This document shows positions 8,917 through 16,740 of a stretch of DNA of 40,683 nt, one piece after another. Made by a program: the position numbers and the translations under genes. Position 1 is the first letter of the stretch. Every line of letters begins with the position of its first letter. The notes beneath the pieces are model-generated. The model was not told where the DNA came from. It was given only the letters and a program-made list of their open reading frames with translations, and ran no database searches. Source of the stretch: an uncultured Saprospirales bacterium (GTDB lineage: Bacteria > Bacteroidota > Bacteroidia > Chitinophagales > Saprospiraceae). The stretch lies in the NCBI GenBank assembly GCA_937926355.1, contig CALAZP010000137.1:1-40683 (forward strand). Reading direction: 5' to 3'.

Positions 8917-11537
8917 ACCCATTTAACTAAAGGTAAATCTTGTCTATGAGCCAATAGAGAATGTTTAGGATATACCCTAAATCCATATTCTAAAACACCA
9001 GCATATTCAGGGACATATTTACAGGTAAAAATGGCTGTTCCGGCACCTACCTCTTTTAATTGCATGGGATGAGCTGTTTTCAATTCTAGTTTATGTTCGT
9101 CTATTCTTTTGAAAAGTACTACTTCCAAACCAATGAACTGAGCGTCAATACCATTCAAATAAATTTCAAGAGTGGCATCAAAAGGTTCTCCTAACACCAG
9201 AGATTCATTTTCAGTATCCATTAGTCTAATATCTGTCCGTCTTAAACCCTCCCATTTTACCTGAATATCCTTTTTCCATTGGATAAAATGTTCAAAAGTA
9301 CTTTCCTGAATTAATAAAGCTTCATTATTCGCTTTTAATGGCTGATAAAAATATTCGAAATAATCATCCATCATCCTTTTCATGGTAAAGTGCGGAGCAA
9401 CATCTGCTATAATATGCTTTACATAACTGATCCACTGAACCGGCACTCCCTCCTCATTTTTATCAAAATAAGTAGGCACAATCTCAGTTTCGAAAATATT
9501 ATATAGATTCTCAGCATCTAACTGATCTTGCAAAGTCTGATCTTTATAGGTTCGTTCTAATTGCAAGGCCCATCCAGCATCAGGACGATAACCTTCAGCC
9601 CACCATCCATCTAGTACACTGAAATTGACCACTCCATTAAGAGCCGCTTTCATCCCACTAGTACCAGATGCTTCTAAAGGCCTAGTTGGGGTATTTAACC
9701 AAATATCAACTCCTTGAACCAAATATTTAGCTAATTCCATATTATAACCTTCTAAGAAAATTATCTTGCCGAGAAATTCTGGTCTTCTGGATACTTCAAT
9801 GATATGCTTAATCAATGCCTGGCCACCTTTATCTGCAGGGTGAGCTTTTCCCGAAAACAAAAATAGTACAGGTCTTTCAGAATGATTAACCAGTTGAGAT
9901 AATCGATCTAAATCGGAAAATAATAAATGAGCGCGCTTGTAAGTAGCAAATCTTCTAGCAAATCCTACTACCAACGCATTTGGTTGAATTTGTTTTATGG
10001 TTTTAAAAATAGTCGATGGATGCTCGCCTCTTTTTAGTAAATCTTCCTTTAACTTCTCTTCTATCTTCGCTAAAAGTCTCCTCTTAAGGCCAGTCCTAAT
10101 CTCATACAATTGTTTATCATCTACCTCCATTATCCGCTGCCATCTTTCCGGATTGGATTGGTCTACAAGAAAATCCTTACCAAAGTGATTTCGGTATAAA
10201 GCATCCAAAGGTTCAGCAATCCAAGTTGGATAATGCACACTATTGGTTACATGGCCTATATGAACTTCTTCTGCAATATATCCAGGATAGAGTACTTCAA
10301 ACATTTCTCGGGATACTTGCCCATGGAGTTTACTCACCCCATTGACCTGTTTGGAAAGTCTAATAGCTAAATGGCTCATTGAAAAATCTTCTTCCAAATT
10401 ATCTGGTAGAATTTTTCCTAAAGCCATAAATTGATCCATACTTAAATCTAATTCTACAATATAATTTTTAAAATACTCCGATATTAAGTTTGTAGAAAAA
10501 TGGTCGTGGCCTGCCGGAACTGGTGTGTGGGTGGTAAATAAAGAGGAAGCTCTCACCTTTTCAAGAGAAGTGGTAAAATCAAATTTTTCGCGCTGCATTA
10601 AAGATCTTATTCGTTCTAACCCCATAAAAGCTGCATGCCCTTCGTTACAATGGTAAATATCAGATTCCATTCCCATTGCATTCAAAGCTTTTATACCACC
10701 TATACCTAATAAAATCTCTTGCTTTAATCGGTGTTCGTTATCACCCCCATATAATTGATGAGTTAGAGTGCGATCTTCCCAGGCATTTTCGTCAATATCA
10801 GCATCCAGCAAGAACAAGTTAATCCTTCCCACCTTAAGGACCCAAATTTTAGCAAATACCGTTCGGTCTTGTAATTGAACACTAATCTTGACCCATTCTC
10901 CTTGTTCATCTCTAGCTGGAGTTAAAGGTAATTCGGTAAATTTTTGAGGTGGATAATCACTGATTTGATCCCCATGGAGGGATATTTGTTGCTGAAAATA
11001 CCCATATCTATAGAGCAAACCAATTGCATTCATATCAATAGCCTCATCACTCGCCTCTTTTAAGTAATCCCCTGCCAATACACCCAAACCGCCAGAATAC
11101 AACCTCAGTGATATATGCAGACCGTATTCCATGCTGAAATAGGTGACCGAAGGTTTTGATTGATTAAAAGGAACTTCCATATAAGCCTCAAACCTCCGAT
11201 ACACTCGTTTAACTTGCTCCACAAATACCTTATTATTACTTAATTCTTTCGTTTGAAAAGAATTAAGCATCCTCAAAACAGCCAAAGGATTATAATTGGC
11301 AGCCTCCCATTTTTCGGGCCATATAGATCTAAAAAGTTCAGTAGCCTCTGCATCCCAGCTCCACCAAAGGTTATGCCCCATGACCTCTAAAGCTTGAAGA
11401 TTATCAGGCAGTTTGGTCTCTATAAAAAGTTTTTTTAGGTTAAAAACTTCTCTACTTTGGCTAATTTCACCTATCATGTCTATTTGTTTTAGAGGCCCAA
11501 AATACGATACTTTCAGCACTTTGTTTGCCACCCACAA
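8913..11537 (-). CDS. glgP: Alpha-glucan (glycogen/maltodextrin) phosphorylase
   Basis: A PLP-dependent glucan phosphorylase of the bacterial/archaeal alpha-glucan phosphorylase subfamily, which releases glucose-1-phosphate from glycogen or maltodextrin in the cytoplasm. The N-terminal domain carries ALEVMGHNLWWSWDAEATELF, typical of the DUF3417-type extension. The core has HCNEGHAAFMGLERIR, TTHTPVPAGHDHF, GFARRFATYKRAHLLF and the PLP-lysine region LEASGTSGMKAALNG. A beta-rich C-terminal domain closes the chain. The upstream frame allows a start at 11537, but the conserved part begins near KLFIETKLPDNLQ, so Met21 (ATG at 11477) is an equally good start. The stop codon overlaps that of the convergent decarboxylase gene in the shared palindrome TTAA (8913-8916). 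Confidence 0.92.
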   Translation of the reverse strand: MWVANKVLKVSYFGPLKQIDMIGEISQSREVFNLKKLFIETKLPDNLQALEVMGHNLWWSWDAEATELFRSIWPEKWEAANYNPLAVLRMLNSFQTKELSNNKVFVEQVKRVYRRFEAYMEVPFNQSKPSVTYFSMEYGLHISLRLYSGGLGVLAGDYLKEASDEAIDMNAIGLLYRYGYFQQQISLHGDQISDYPPQKFTELPLTPARDEQGEWVKISVQLQDRTVFAKIWVLKVGRINLFLLDADIDENAWEDRTLTHQLYGGDNEHRLKQEILLGIGGIKALNAMGMESDIYHCNEGHAAFMGLERIRSLMQREKFDFTTSLEKVRASSLFTTHTPVPAGHDHFSTNLISEYFKNYIVELDLSMDQFMALGKILPDNLEEDFSMSHLAIRLSKQVNGVSKLHGQVSREMFEVLYPGYIAEEVHIGHVTNSVHYPTWIAEPLDALYRNHFGKDFLVDQSNPERWQRIMEVDDKQLYEIRTGLKRRLLAKIEEKLKEDLLKRGEHPSTIFKTIKQIQPNALVVGFARRFATYKRAHLLFSDLDRLSQLVNHSERPVLFLFSGKAHPADKGGQALIKHIIEVSRRPEFLGKIIFLEGYNMELAKYLVQGVDIWLNTPTRPLEASGTSGMKAALNGVVNFSVLDGWWAEGYRPDAGWALQLERTYKDQTLQDQLDAENLYNIFETEIVPTYFDKNEEGVPVQWISYVKHIIADVAPHFTMKRMMDDYFEYFYQPLKANNEALLIQESTFEHFIQWKKDIQVKWEGLRRTDIRLMDTENESLVLGEPFDATLEIYLNGIDAQFIGLEVVLFKRIDEHKLELKTAHPMQLKEVGAGTAIFTCKYVPEYAGVLEYGFRVYPKHSLLAHRQDLPLVKWV

Positions 11538-11633
11538 GGTTATAATATTTAACAGACTTGACTTTATATTGTACTTTGTAAAAAAAATAAATAAACAACT
11601 AACTTTTTAAATCATTTGGTGGTTATTTAGAAT

Positions 11634-12068
11634 ATGCTCAAGTATGCCACGATATTAATTTTCTTTTTTTTTATCCTTGAAAATACACAAGGGCAGGAGG
11701 AATATGTTCCTGAAATTATTCCGCTCAATGGAACTGAAATTTGCAGCGGATATGACCTCCAACACAATACTGCTCGAGTGGGCATGTTTACTCCCATTCC
11801 AAGCTATGCTCAAAGAGAAAATATTTATGCCGTATATACTTGGACCGCAGAACATCCTAAAGGCAATAAAACTTGGAATACATCCAGTAAAATAAGGCAG
11901 ATACCACTGCCTTGGGAGGGATCTTATTTGATTAAAGTAAAAGTTGAATTTATTCATAAAGATTTTCCAGCACCGTTTGCTGGAGCCACTTCCAACAGTT
12001 TGAAGATATCAGCAAAAAATTGCAGTCCGAGTATCAGAATTCCTTCGGAAAAAGAAACCTCTTCCTAA
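11634..12068 (+). CDS. Small exported protein of unknown function
   Basis: I do not recognise a family. The 144-residue product has a strongly hydrophobic signal peptide (MLKYATILIFFFFILENTQG then Q), so it should be exported. The mature part is short and beta-rich, with a pattern like one immunoglobulin/PKD-type sandwich: YAVYTWTAEHPKGNKTW, then PLPWEGSYLIKVKVEF. It has two cysteines (in GTEICSGYD and KNCSPS), which could form a disulfide. The C-terminus is low-complexity and Ser/Glu-rich. The gene stands alone between the glgP start and a transposase fossil, with no co-transcribed partner. A surface or periplasmic role is inferred only from the signal peptide. Confidence 0.65.
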   Translation: MLKYATILIFFFFILENTQGQEEYVPEIIPLNGTEICSGYDLQHNTARVGMFTPIPSYAQRENIYAVYTWTAEHPKGNKTWNTSSKIRQIPLPWEGSYLIKVKVEFIHKDFPAPFAGATSNSLKISAKNCSPSIRIPSEKETSS

Positions 12069-12133
12069 GTTTACCATCCTCACTTGTTGAAATCCCTTCC
12101 TCAAATTAATGCCAACAAACTGCAATCGACATT

Positions 12134-12385
12134 TCACATTTCTCGCCAAGCGATATAACTTTTTTCAATAATATCCTTTAATACCGTTTTTTGTGAAGTC
12201 AAATTAGCTACAGCCTTCTCGTATTGAGCCAACTCTTTATCTATATCCTTCATTTGCTTGAGCTGAGTAATATCCATTCCAGAATATTTGCTCTTTTTTA
12301 TCTTGATAATTAATAACCTCCTCTCACTTTCAAGTTTAGCAATTTTATAGAAGATTACAGAGCCAACTACTTTGGATAATAGATC
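12134..12385 (-). pseudogene. IS3-family transposase OrfA remnant
   Basis: The 407-base stretch between 12068 and 12476 has no intact gene. An open frame of 84 codons on the minus strand, without a start codon, ends in a recognisable OrfA C-terminus. From 12289 to 12137 it reads KYSGMDITQLKQMKDIDKE, then AQYEKAVANLTSQ, then VLKDIIEKS, before the stop at 12134-12136. This matches the IS3-type OrfA pattern KYGGME-SELKRLKELEEEN..LK..YA-LS....LKDLIEKK (coiled-coil/leucine-zipper region following the HTH). The HTH half is not recognisable upstream; 12290-12385 is degenerate or rearranged. No OrfB and no convincing terminal inverted repeats are visible, so only a fossil remains. Confidence 0.65.
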
Positions 12386-12398
12386 TCAACTTAAGACC

Positions 12399-12415
12399 TT
12401 ATAGTTACACTATAA
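12399..12415. repeat. Short perfect inverted repeat beside the transposase remnant
   Basis: TTATAGT (12399-12405) and ACTATAA (12409-12415) are perfect reverse complements separated by TAC. It sits between the OrfA remnant and the methyltransferase stop. It could be a scar of the element or a small transcript-end hairpin for the minus-strand gene. Confidence 0.35.
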
Positions 12416-12475
12416 CTAAATAAAGGTAGTTAGAGTCTATTGATAATAATATTTTAATCATTCTTTAGGAAAACC

Positions 12476-13135
12476 CTAGTTTAAAGCGGGAGGTGATAAC
12501 TCATATACCTGCACACAATAATGCTTTCCTTTTAAGGTGCCTTCATAAGAAAAAGTATCAATTTCAAACCCCTCTTTTTTGAGGCAATCAATAAATTCAC
12601 GGGCTATTGTTCTACCAGGTTCACTGAGGAAAATTTTGCCGTCAGGCTTAATTAATTTCTTAAAAGTAAGGGGTAAAACTGAAAAGTACCTGCGCTCGTA
12701 AGCAATATCGGAAGCCAAAATAAAATTAACTTTCAAGTCGGAGGGTGGATTTCGCCAGTCTAATTCAATAAATGGAGGAAGCTGATCCACATTCAATTGC
12801 CAGTTACTTTTTGAAAAATCAAGAGCTTCTCGGGTATAATCAGACAAAATTGGTCGTCCTTTCAATTTTTCTATCACCATGGAGGGTATCCCAATACCAC
12901 ACCCCAATTCTAAAGTCGTTTGACCACTAATTATGGATTTCAAAGAACATAAATGTCTTCCAAGAGCCAGAGCTGAAGGCCATAATTCAAGCCAATAAGG
13001 AATCCTCTCATCTAATACATCGGGATGGTCTTCCCCTTTTGCAAGCAGTAAATCTAAAAAAGATAGCGGTTCTTCGTATTGTAAAATGGAGAACTGGAAA
13101 TTTTCAATAGATATACTTTCAATATTTGTTTTCAC
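12476..13135 (-). CDS. Class I SAM-dependent methyltransferase (Methyltransf_16-like)
   Basis: A Rossmann-fold methyltransferase resembling the group often annotated as METTL-type or nicotinamide/lysine N-methyltransferase-like proteins. Motif I is LELGCGIGIPSMV, the acidic motif II region is ILSDYTREALDFSKSNW, and LASDIAYERRYF matches the motif IV/V region. The block RIPYWLELWPSALALGRHL before motif I is characteristic of the group. The frame stays open to a TTG at 13198, but that TTG abuts the start of the divergent queA gene and would leave no promoter room. The GTG at 13135 gives the normal N-terminal length and is preferred. The substrate (protein, metabolite or RNA) cannot be told from sequence. 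Confidence 0.78.
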   Translation of the reverse strand: MKTNIESISIENFQFSILQYEEPLSFLDLLLAKGEDHPDVLDERIPYWLELWPSALALGRHLCSLKSIISGQTTLELGCGIGIPSMVIEKLKGRPILSDYTREALDFSKSNWQLNVDQLPPFIELDWRNPPSDLKVNFILASDIAYERRYFSVLPLTFKKLIKPDGKIFLSEPGRTIAREFIDCLKKEGFEIDTFSYEGTLKGKHYCVQVYELSPPALN

Positions 13136-13168
13136 CTCATAAAAATATTTTTTTTTAACCCCTTCTTC

Positions 13169-13176
13169 TAATTTTG
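13169..13176 (+). promoter_or_regulatory. Candidate -7 box for the queA-like gene
   Basis: TAATTTTG fits TAnnTTTG and predicts a leader of about 15 bases before the ATG at 13198. It supports the view that the region 13136-13197 is intergenic and not the N-terminus of the minus-strand methyltransferase. Confidence 0.4.
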
Positions 13177-13197
13177 TGACCGAAGAAATGGAAACCA

Positions 13198-14403
13198 ATG
13201 AATTTTGATTTTAAACATATTACTTATCATTTACCAGATGATAAAATTGCAATTCACCCTTTAGCTAATCGGGCCGATGCCCAATTATTACACTATAGAA
13301 AAAACGAACTTTCTATTTCTAATTTTCACCATTTGGATGAATTAATTTCCAGTCGTTCAGCTTTGTATATTAATAATACTCGCGTAATATATGCTCGCTT
13401 GTATTTCAAAACAAATACAGGTGCCACCATCGAAATCCTTTGTTTGGAACCCCACGAACCCTTGGATTATCAATTAAATTTCAGCACTGAAAAGCAAGTT
13501 AAATGGAAGGCATTCATTGGAAATAATAAGCGTTGGAAATCTGATTTCCTCCATAGAAGAGTTGTTATTGAAGGTGAAGAAATTGAATTAAAAGCTAAAA
13601 AAATAATGCCAATGGAGGAGGCGTGGCTAATTGCATTTGAATGGGATAATGATGCCATTTCCTTTGGTTCCATTCTTGAAAATGTAGGTCGTGTTCCCCT
13701 ACCTCCTTATCTCAACCGGGAATCTGATGAATCAGATAAAATCAGATATCAGACTGTTTTTGCCAAAGAAAAAGGTTCTGTAGCAGCCCCCACTGCAGGA
13801 TTACATCTTACTGAAGAAGTCCTAGAGCGAATTCAAAAAAAACAAATCCCTATCTGCCAGCTCACCTTACATGTGGGGGCAGGGACTTTCAAACCTGTAA
13901 AAAACAATGATATTAACCAACATCAAATGCACGAGGAGTATTTTAATATCCCTTTAAATACCCTTCAGGATTTGAAAAACCATTTAACCCAACAAAAAAA
14001 TATTGTGGCAGTAGGGACTACTGCTCTAAGGACGTTAGAATCTCTTTACTGGGTAGGACTTCAACTTACTGACCCCAATTTTTCCTTCAATCAATGGACA
14101 CCCTATCAAGTATCGGCCGATAAATTACCAGCGCCTGAAACAATAATCGAAATAATTATTGAGCACTGTATAGCCCGAAAATTGGATTATTTTGAGGCTA
14201 GAACTCCCCTTTTAATTATTCCTGGGTATTTATTTAAGATAGTTAATGGTTTAGTGACTAATTTTCATCAACCCCAGAGTACGCTGCTGCTTTTAGTAGC
14301 TGCATTTGTAGGTGAAGATTGGAAAAAAATATACGATTATGCTTTAAATAACAACTTTAGGTTTTTGAGTTTTGGAGATGGTAGTTATTTGGAAAGAATT
14401 TAA
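13198..14403 (+). CDS. queA: S-adenosylmethionine:tRNA ribosyltransferase-isomerase (long form)
   Basis: QueA transfers and isomerises the ribosyl group of SAM onto 7-aminomethyl-7-deazaguanine in tRNA, forming epoxyqueuosine. The diagnostic blocks are present: LPDDKIAIHPLANRADAQLL near the start, YINNTRVIYARL, SVAAPTAGLHLTEEV, LHVGAGTFKPV, and VTNFHQPQSTLLLLVAAFVG near the C-terminus. At 401 residues it is longer than the usual 340-360. Bacteroidota often carry such a long form besides a standard QueA, so this could be a paralogue with a shifted role. The classic first motif is IAxxPxxxRDxxRL; here it is IAIHPLANRADAQLL, with A-D-A in place of the R-D-S pattern. The 3' end overlaps the convergent hydrolase gene by the 4-base TTAA palindrome. 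Confidence 0.85.
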   Translation: MNFDFKHITYHLPDDKIAIHPLANRADAQLLHYRKNELSISNFHHLDELISSRSALYINNTRVIYARLYFKTNTGATIEILCLEPHEPLDYQLNFSTEKQVKWKAFIGNNKRWKSDFLHRRVVIEGEEIELKAKKIMPMEEAWLIAFEWDNDAISFGSILENVGRVPLPPYLNRESDESDKIRYQTVFAKEKGSVAAPTAGLHLTEEVLERIQKKQIPICQLTLHVGAGTFKPVKNNDINQHQMHEEYFNIPLNTLQDLKNHLTQQKNIVAVGTTALRTLESLYWVGLQLTDPNFSFNQWTPYQVSADKLPAPETIIEIIIEHCIARKLDYFEARTPLLIIPGYLFKIVNGLVTNFHQPQSTLLLLVAAFVGEDWKKIYDYALNNNFRFLSFGDGSYLERI

Positions 14404-15323
14404 TCGATCATACTTTTGATAATATTTAATGTTTGCTTCCAAGCTTCCGTTTGGGGAACTACCATTTCAAAATGGCCAGATTGTGGTATGATTAAATGCT
14501 GAATTTCTGGATGCGCATCACTTAATATTTTGACATGGTCTACTGTAACAATTGGATCTAATTCTCCAGAGATTAAAACAATAGGCGTATTCGAAATAAA
14601 ACTATAAAGATTGACGGGTGAACCCATTTGATAAAGATCAGGCAGTTCCTCAGGGCTTCCACCCATAAGGCGTCCAACCCCTCTTCCACAAGATTGATTA
14701 GTAGGGTCAAAATATTTTTCAAGGTCAACTATTCCCGCTAAACTTACAATGCCTTGAATTTTGGTATTTAATGGTGTTATGGCGTAATCATTGGAGAGAT
14801 TATTGGGAAACAGCGATGCCCAAAGTGCTAAATGCCCTCCTGCAGAATGCCCAATGAGTAATATTTTATCTAGATTTATAGGATAATCTGCAGAAAGAGA
14901 GGAAAGGGCATTTATTGCATTTCTTACATCGTTAAATGTATTTGGCCACCCCCCCTCTGGGTGGTCAGCTGATCGATATTCTACATTGTATGTAGCGTAC
15001 CCTTCACGAGCTAGTTCAGTTGCATAACCCCTCATAAAATCAGCATTAGCTACTGCGGAGAGCCAACAACCTCCGTGAAGGATTACTAAGACCGGAAATT
15101 TATTTTTCAAATTGTTTTTCGGAATTCTTAATTCTGCAAAGTTGAAAGCGTCTTCATCATATTGAATGGTGGTATCGGATTCGACAAAATCTACACTAGT
15201 TACCTCCTTCATAGTCATTAAATCTTGGGCTTGCGCTATAGTTTTAGGCCCTTGAAAAGTCATTGTTAATACCAATATGATATAGAAACTCAATAAAATT
15301 TGATTTTTGACAAAAATTCTCAT
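14400..15323 (-). CDS. Exported alpha/beta hydrolase (carboxylesterase-like)
   Basis: A 307-residue alpha/beta hydrolase of the esterase/lipase HSL-like group. The N-terminal segment (about 1-32, NQILLSFYIILVLTMTFQGP... ending AQAQ) is a signal peptide or membrane anchor, so the enzyme is probably periplasmic. The oxyanion-hole motif is HGGCWL, the nucleophile serine lies in GHSAGGHLALWAS, the acid is probably the Asp of SGELDPIV and the base the His of SGHFEMV. The substrate could be a small ester or lactone (esterase, kynurenine formamidase-like), which cannot be resolved. It is a single gene, convergent with queA and divergent from the RRM gene. Confidence 0.85.
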   Translation of the reverse strand: MRIFVKNQILLSFYIILVLTMTFQGPKTIAQAQDLMTMKEVTSVDFVESDTTIQYDEDAFNFAELRIPKNNLKNKFPVLVILHGGCWLSAVANADFMRGYATELAREGYATYNVEYRSADHPEGGWPNTFNDVRNAINALSSLSADYPINLDKILLIGHSAGGHLALWASLFPNNLSNDYAITPLNTKIQGIVSLAGIVDLEKYFDPTNQSCGRGVGRLMGGSPEELPDLYQMGSPVNLYSFISNTPIVLISGELDPIVTVDHVKILSDAHPEIQHLIIPQSGHFEMVVPQTEAWKQTLNIIKSMID

Positions 15324-15396
15324 AATTTTGGAGTGTTATAAATATTTGGTTGAATATCAGGCTTTTTCTTCTTTATCCCTTCGATTTTTGTAAGTT

Positions 15397-15443
15397 AAAT
15401 TCCCTTTTTTTCTTCTCGAATTTTTTTACCCTAATGGGAATTT
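15397..15443 (+). promoter_or_regulatory. Leader inverted repeat of the RRM gene with competing hairpin
   Basis: AAATTCCC (15397-15404) is the exact reverse complement of GGGAATTT (15436-15443). The same GGG (15436-15438) can instead pair with CCC at 15429-15431 across a TAAT loop. The two pairings exclude each other and lie 22 bases before the ATG at 15466, in an otherwise U-rich leader. A regulatory switch or autoregulatory site is possible but unproven. Confidence 0.35.
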
Positions 15444-15465
15444 TTTATTTATTAAATTTTTTTAG

Positions 15466-15738
15466 ATGAACATTTTTGTTGCAAAATTAAATTACGCTAC
15501 TGAAAGCGATGATTTAAAATCTGCTTTTGAAGCTTACGGAGCGGTTAGCTCTGCCAAGGTAATTATGGATAAATTCACTGGTAAATCCAGAGGATTTGGA
15601 TTTGTTGAGATGGATGACGATTCCGAAGCGATGGCTGCTATCCAAGATTTGAACGATTCAGAACTAGACGGTCGAACTATTGTTGTTAAGAAAGCTGAAC
15701 CTAGAGAAGATAGGGGAAGAGATAATAACAGATGGTAG
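15466..15738 (+). CDS. RNA-binding protein with single RRM domain
   Basis: A 90-residue protein consisting of one RNA recognition motif. RNP2 is IFVAKL (about 3-8) and RNP1 is KSRGFGFVEM (about 43-52), with the aromatic residues needed for stacking on RNA. A short Arg/Glu/Asn tail (EPREDRGRDNNRW) follows. Such small RRM proteins are common in Bacteroidota and cyanobacteria and bind single-stranded RNA, often as post-transcriptional regulators or cold-responsive chaperones. The gene is monocistronic, with a long U-rich leader containing alternative hairpins. It stops two bases before the stop codon of the opposing rlmK-like gene. A 13-bp hairpin lies 30 bases downstream. Confidence 0.95.
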   Translation: MNIFVAKLNYATESDDLKSAFEAYGAVSSAKVIMDKFTGKSRGFGFVEMDDDSEAMAAIQDLNDSELDGRTIVVKKAEPREDRGRDNNRW

Positions 15739-15739
15739 G

Positions 15740-16687
15740 CTAGGAACCTATTGATTCGAATAGATAACACCTATGGATTTTTTTATTTCTAAAATCCATA
15801 GGTATTGTTTGATTTGTAATTTCTTTTCCTCCATAATTTCCATCGCCTTCATATTTCATTTTAAATTGTCTGTTGTTGGTGGAAAAAATTAGTTTCCCTC
15901 CAGGATTTAATAAATAAAGGCACTGTTGTATAAGCATATGGTGGTCTCTTTGCACATCGAAAATTCCTTTCATCTTTTTTGAATTTGAAAAAGTTGGTGG
16001 ATCACAAACAATAATATCATATTTATGAGTTTTATGTTCCTTCAACCACTTCATAACGTCCTCTCTGATAAAGTTGTGGTTTTCAACCTTTATGTTATTT
16101 AATTCAAAATTTATTTTTGCCCAATCTAGGTAGGTGTTTGAGAGATCTACAGTATCTACTAAATCAGCTCCTCCTCCTGTAGCATATACAGAAAAAGAAC
16201 CCGTATAAGCAAATAGGTTCAAAACTGTTTTGCCAGCTGCCCACTCTCCCACCATTTTTCTAGTTTCACGATGATCTAAAAACAAACCAGAATCTAAGTA
16301 ATCAGAGAGATTAACCCAAAATTGATACTGGTTTTCCCTAATTGCGAAACCCTCTCCTGTTTTATTCAATTTGTCATACTGACTTTTTCCTTTTTGTATG
16401 CGCCTTCCTTTAGTATAAAAATGATCATCTGAAATAGATGAAAAGTAATCTTTAATAATTTCCATACACCTATTGTAAAAAAAATCACCATCTATCTGGT
16501 TAACCCCTTCCTTTTCATAAAATGAAACTAATATTCGCTCTTCGTATTTATCAATAGAAAATGGAAAATCTGGAAGATCAGCATCATATATCCGATAGCA
16601 ATAAGTATGAGATCGTCGAGCCCATTTTCCATAATGTTTCCCCATTTTGACTAATCTATTGGCAAATGCTTTAAAATCCTTTTGCAT
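15740..16687 (-). CDS. rlmK: RlmK-like 23S rRNA (guanine-N7) methyltransferase
   Basis: This is a class I SAM methyltransferase matching the C-terminal half of the E. coli RlmKL fusion, the part that makes m7G2069 in 23S rRNA. Shared blocks are FLDHRETRKMVGEWAAGKTVLNLFAYTG-type motif I, VDTVDLSNTYLDWAKINFELN, the catalytic CDPPTFSNSKKM, and FDVQRDHHMLIQQCLYLLNPGGKLIFSTN. The first 120 residues (YRIYDADLPDFPFSIDKYE) match the pre-catalytic region of the same half. The THUMP/RlmL half is absent here; an RlmL-like gene lies separately at 35799-36956. RlmI is the main alternative, but the FDVQRDH block favours RlmK. Confidence 0.85.
   Translation of the reverse strand: MQKDFKAFANRLVKMGKHYGKWARRSHTYCYRIYDADLPDFPFSIDKYEERILVSFYEKEGVNQIDGDFFYNRCMEIIKDYFSSISDDHFYTKGRRIQKGKSQYDKLNKTGEGFAIRENQYQFWVNLSDYLDSGLFLDHRETRKMVGEWAAGKTVLNLFAYTGSFSVYATGGGADLVDTVDLSNTYLDWAKINFELNNIKVENHNFIREDVMKWLKEHKTHKYDIIVCDPPTFSNSKKMKGIFDVQRDHHMLIQQCLYLLNPGGKLIFSTNNRQFKMKYEGDGNYGGKEITNQTIPMDFRNKKIHRCYLFESIGS
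15769..15803. terminator. Perfect 13-bp hairpin inside the rlmK-like 3' end
   Basis: ACCTATGGATTTT (15769-15781) pairs perfectly with AAAATCCATAGGT (15791-15803) across a 9-nt loop. It lies 30 bases after the RRM stop and inside the C-terminal coding part of the opposing rlmK-like gene. No U-tract follows, so it may act as a processing or stability hairpin for the RRM transcript. Confidence 0.45.
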
Positions 16688-16740
16688 AAATTTGCTAACT
16701 TGATGACTACTAGTAATTTTATATAGCTAATAAAATACAA

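Noticed and set aside
11655..11957. Frames overlapping the small exported protein gene on both strands
   Set aside because: The frame at 11634 has a clean signal peptide and a balanced composition. The others lack any plausible N-terminus or domain.
12137..12289. OrfA remnant as a genuine small regulatory protein
   Set aside because: No start codon precedes it in frame, and the pattern matches the coiled-coil end of IS3 OrfA rather than a stand-alone protein.
13136..13198. TTG start at 13198 for the methyltransferase
   Set aside because: It abuts the queA ATG and would cover the TAATTTTG box at 13169. The GTG at 13135 gives the expected N-terminal length. It cannot be fully excluded.
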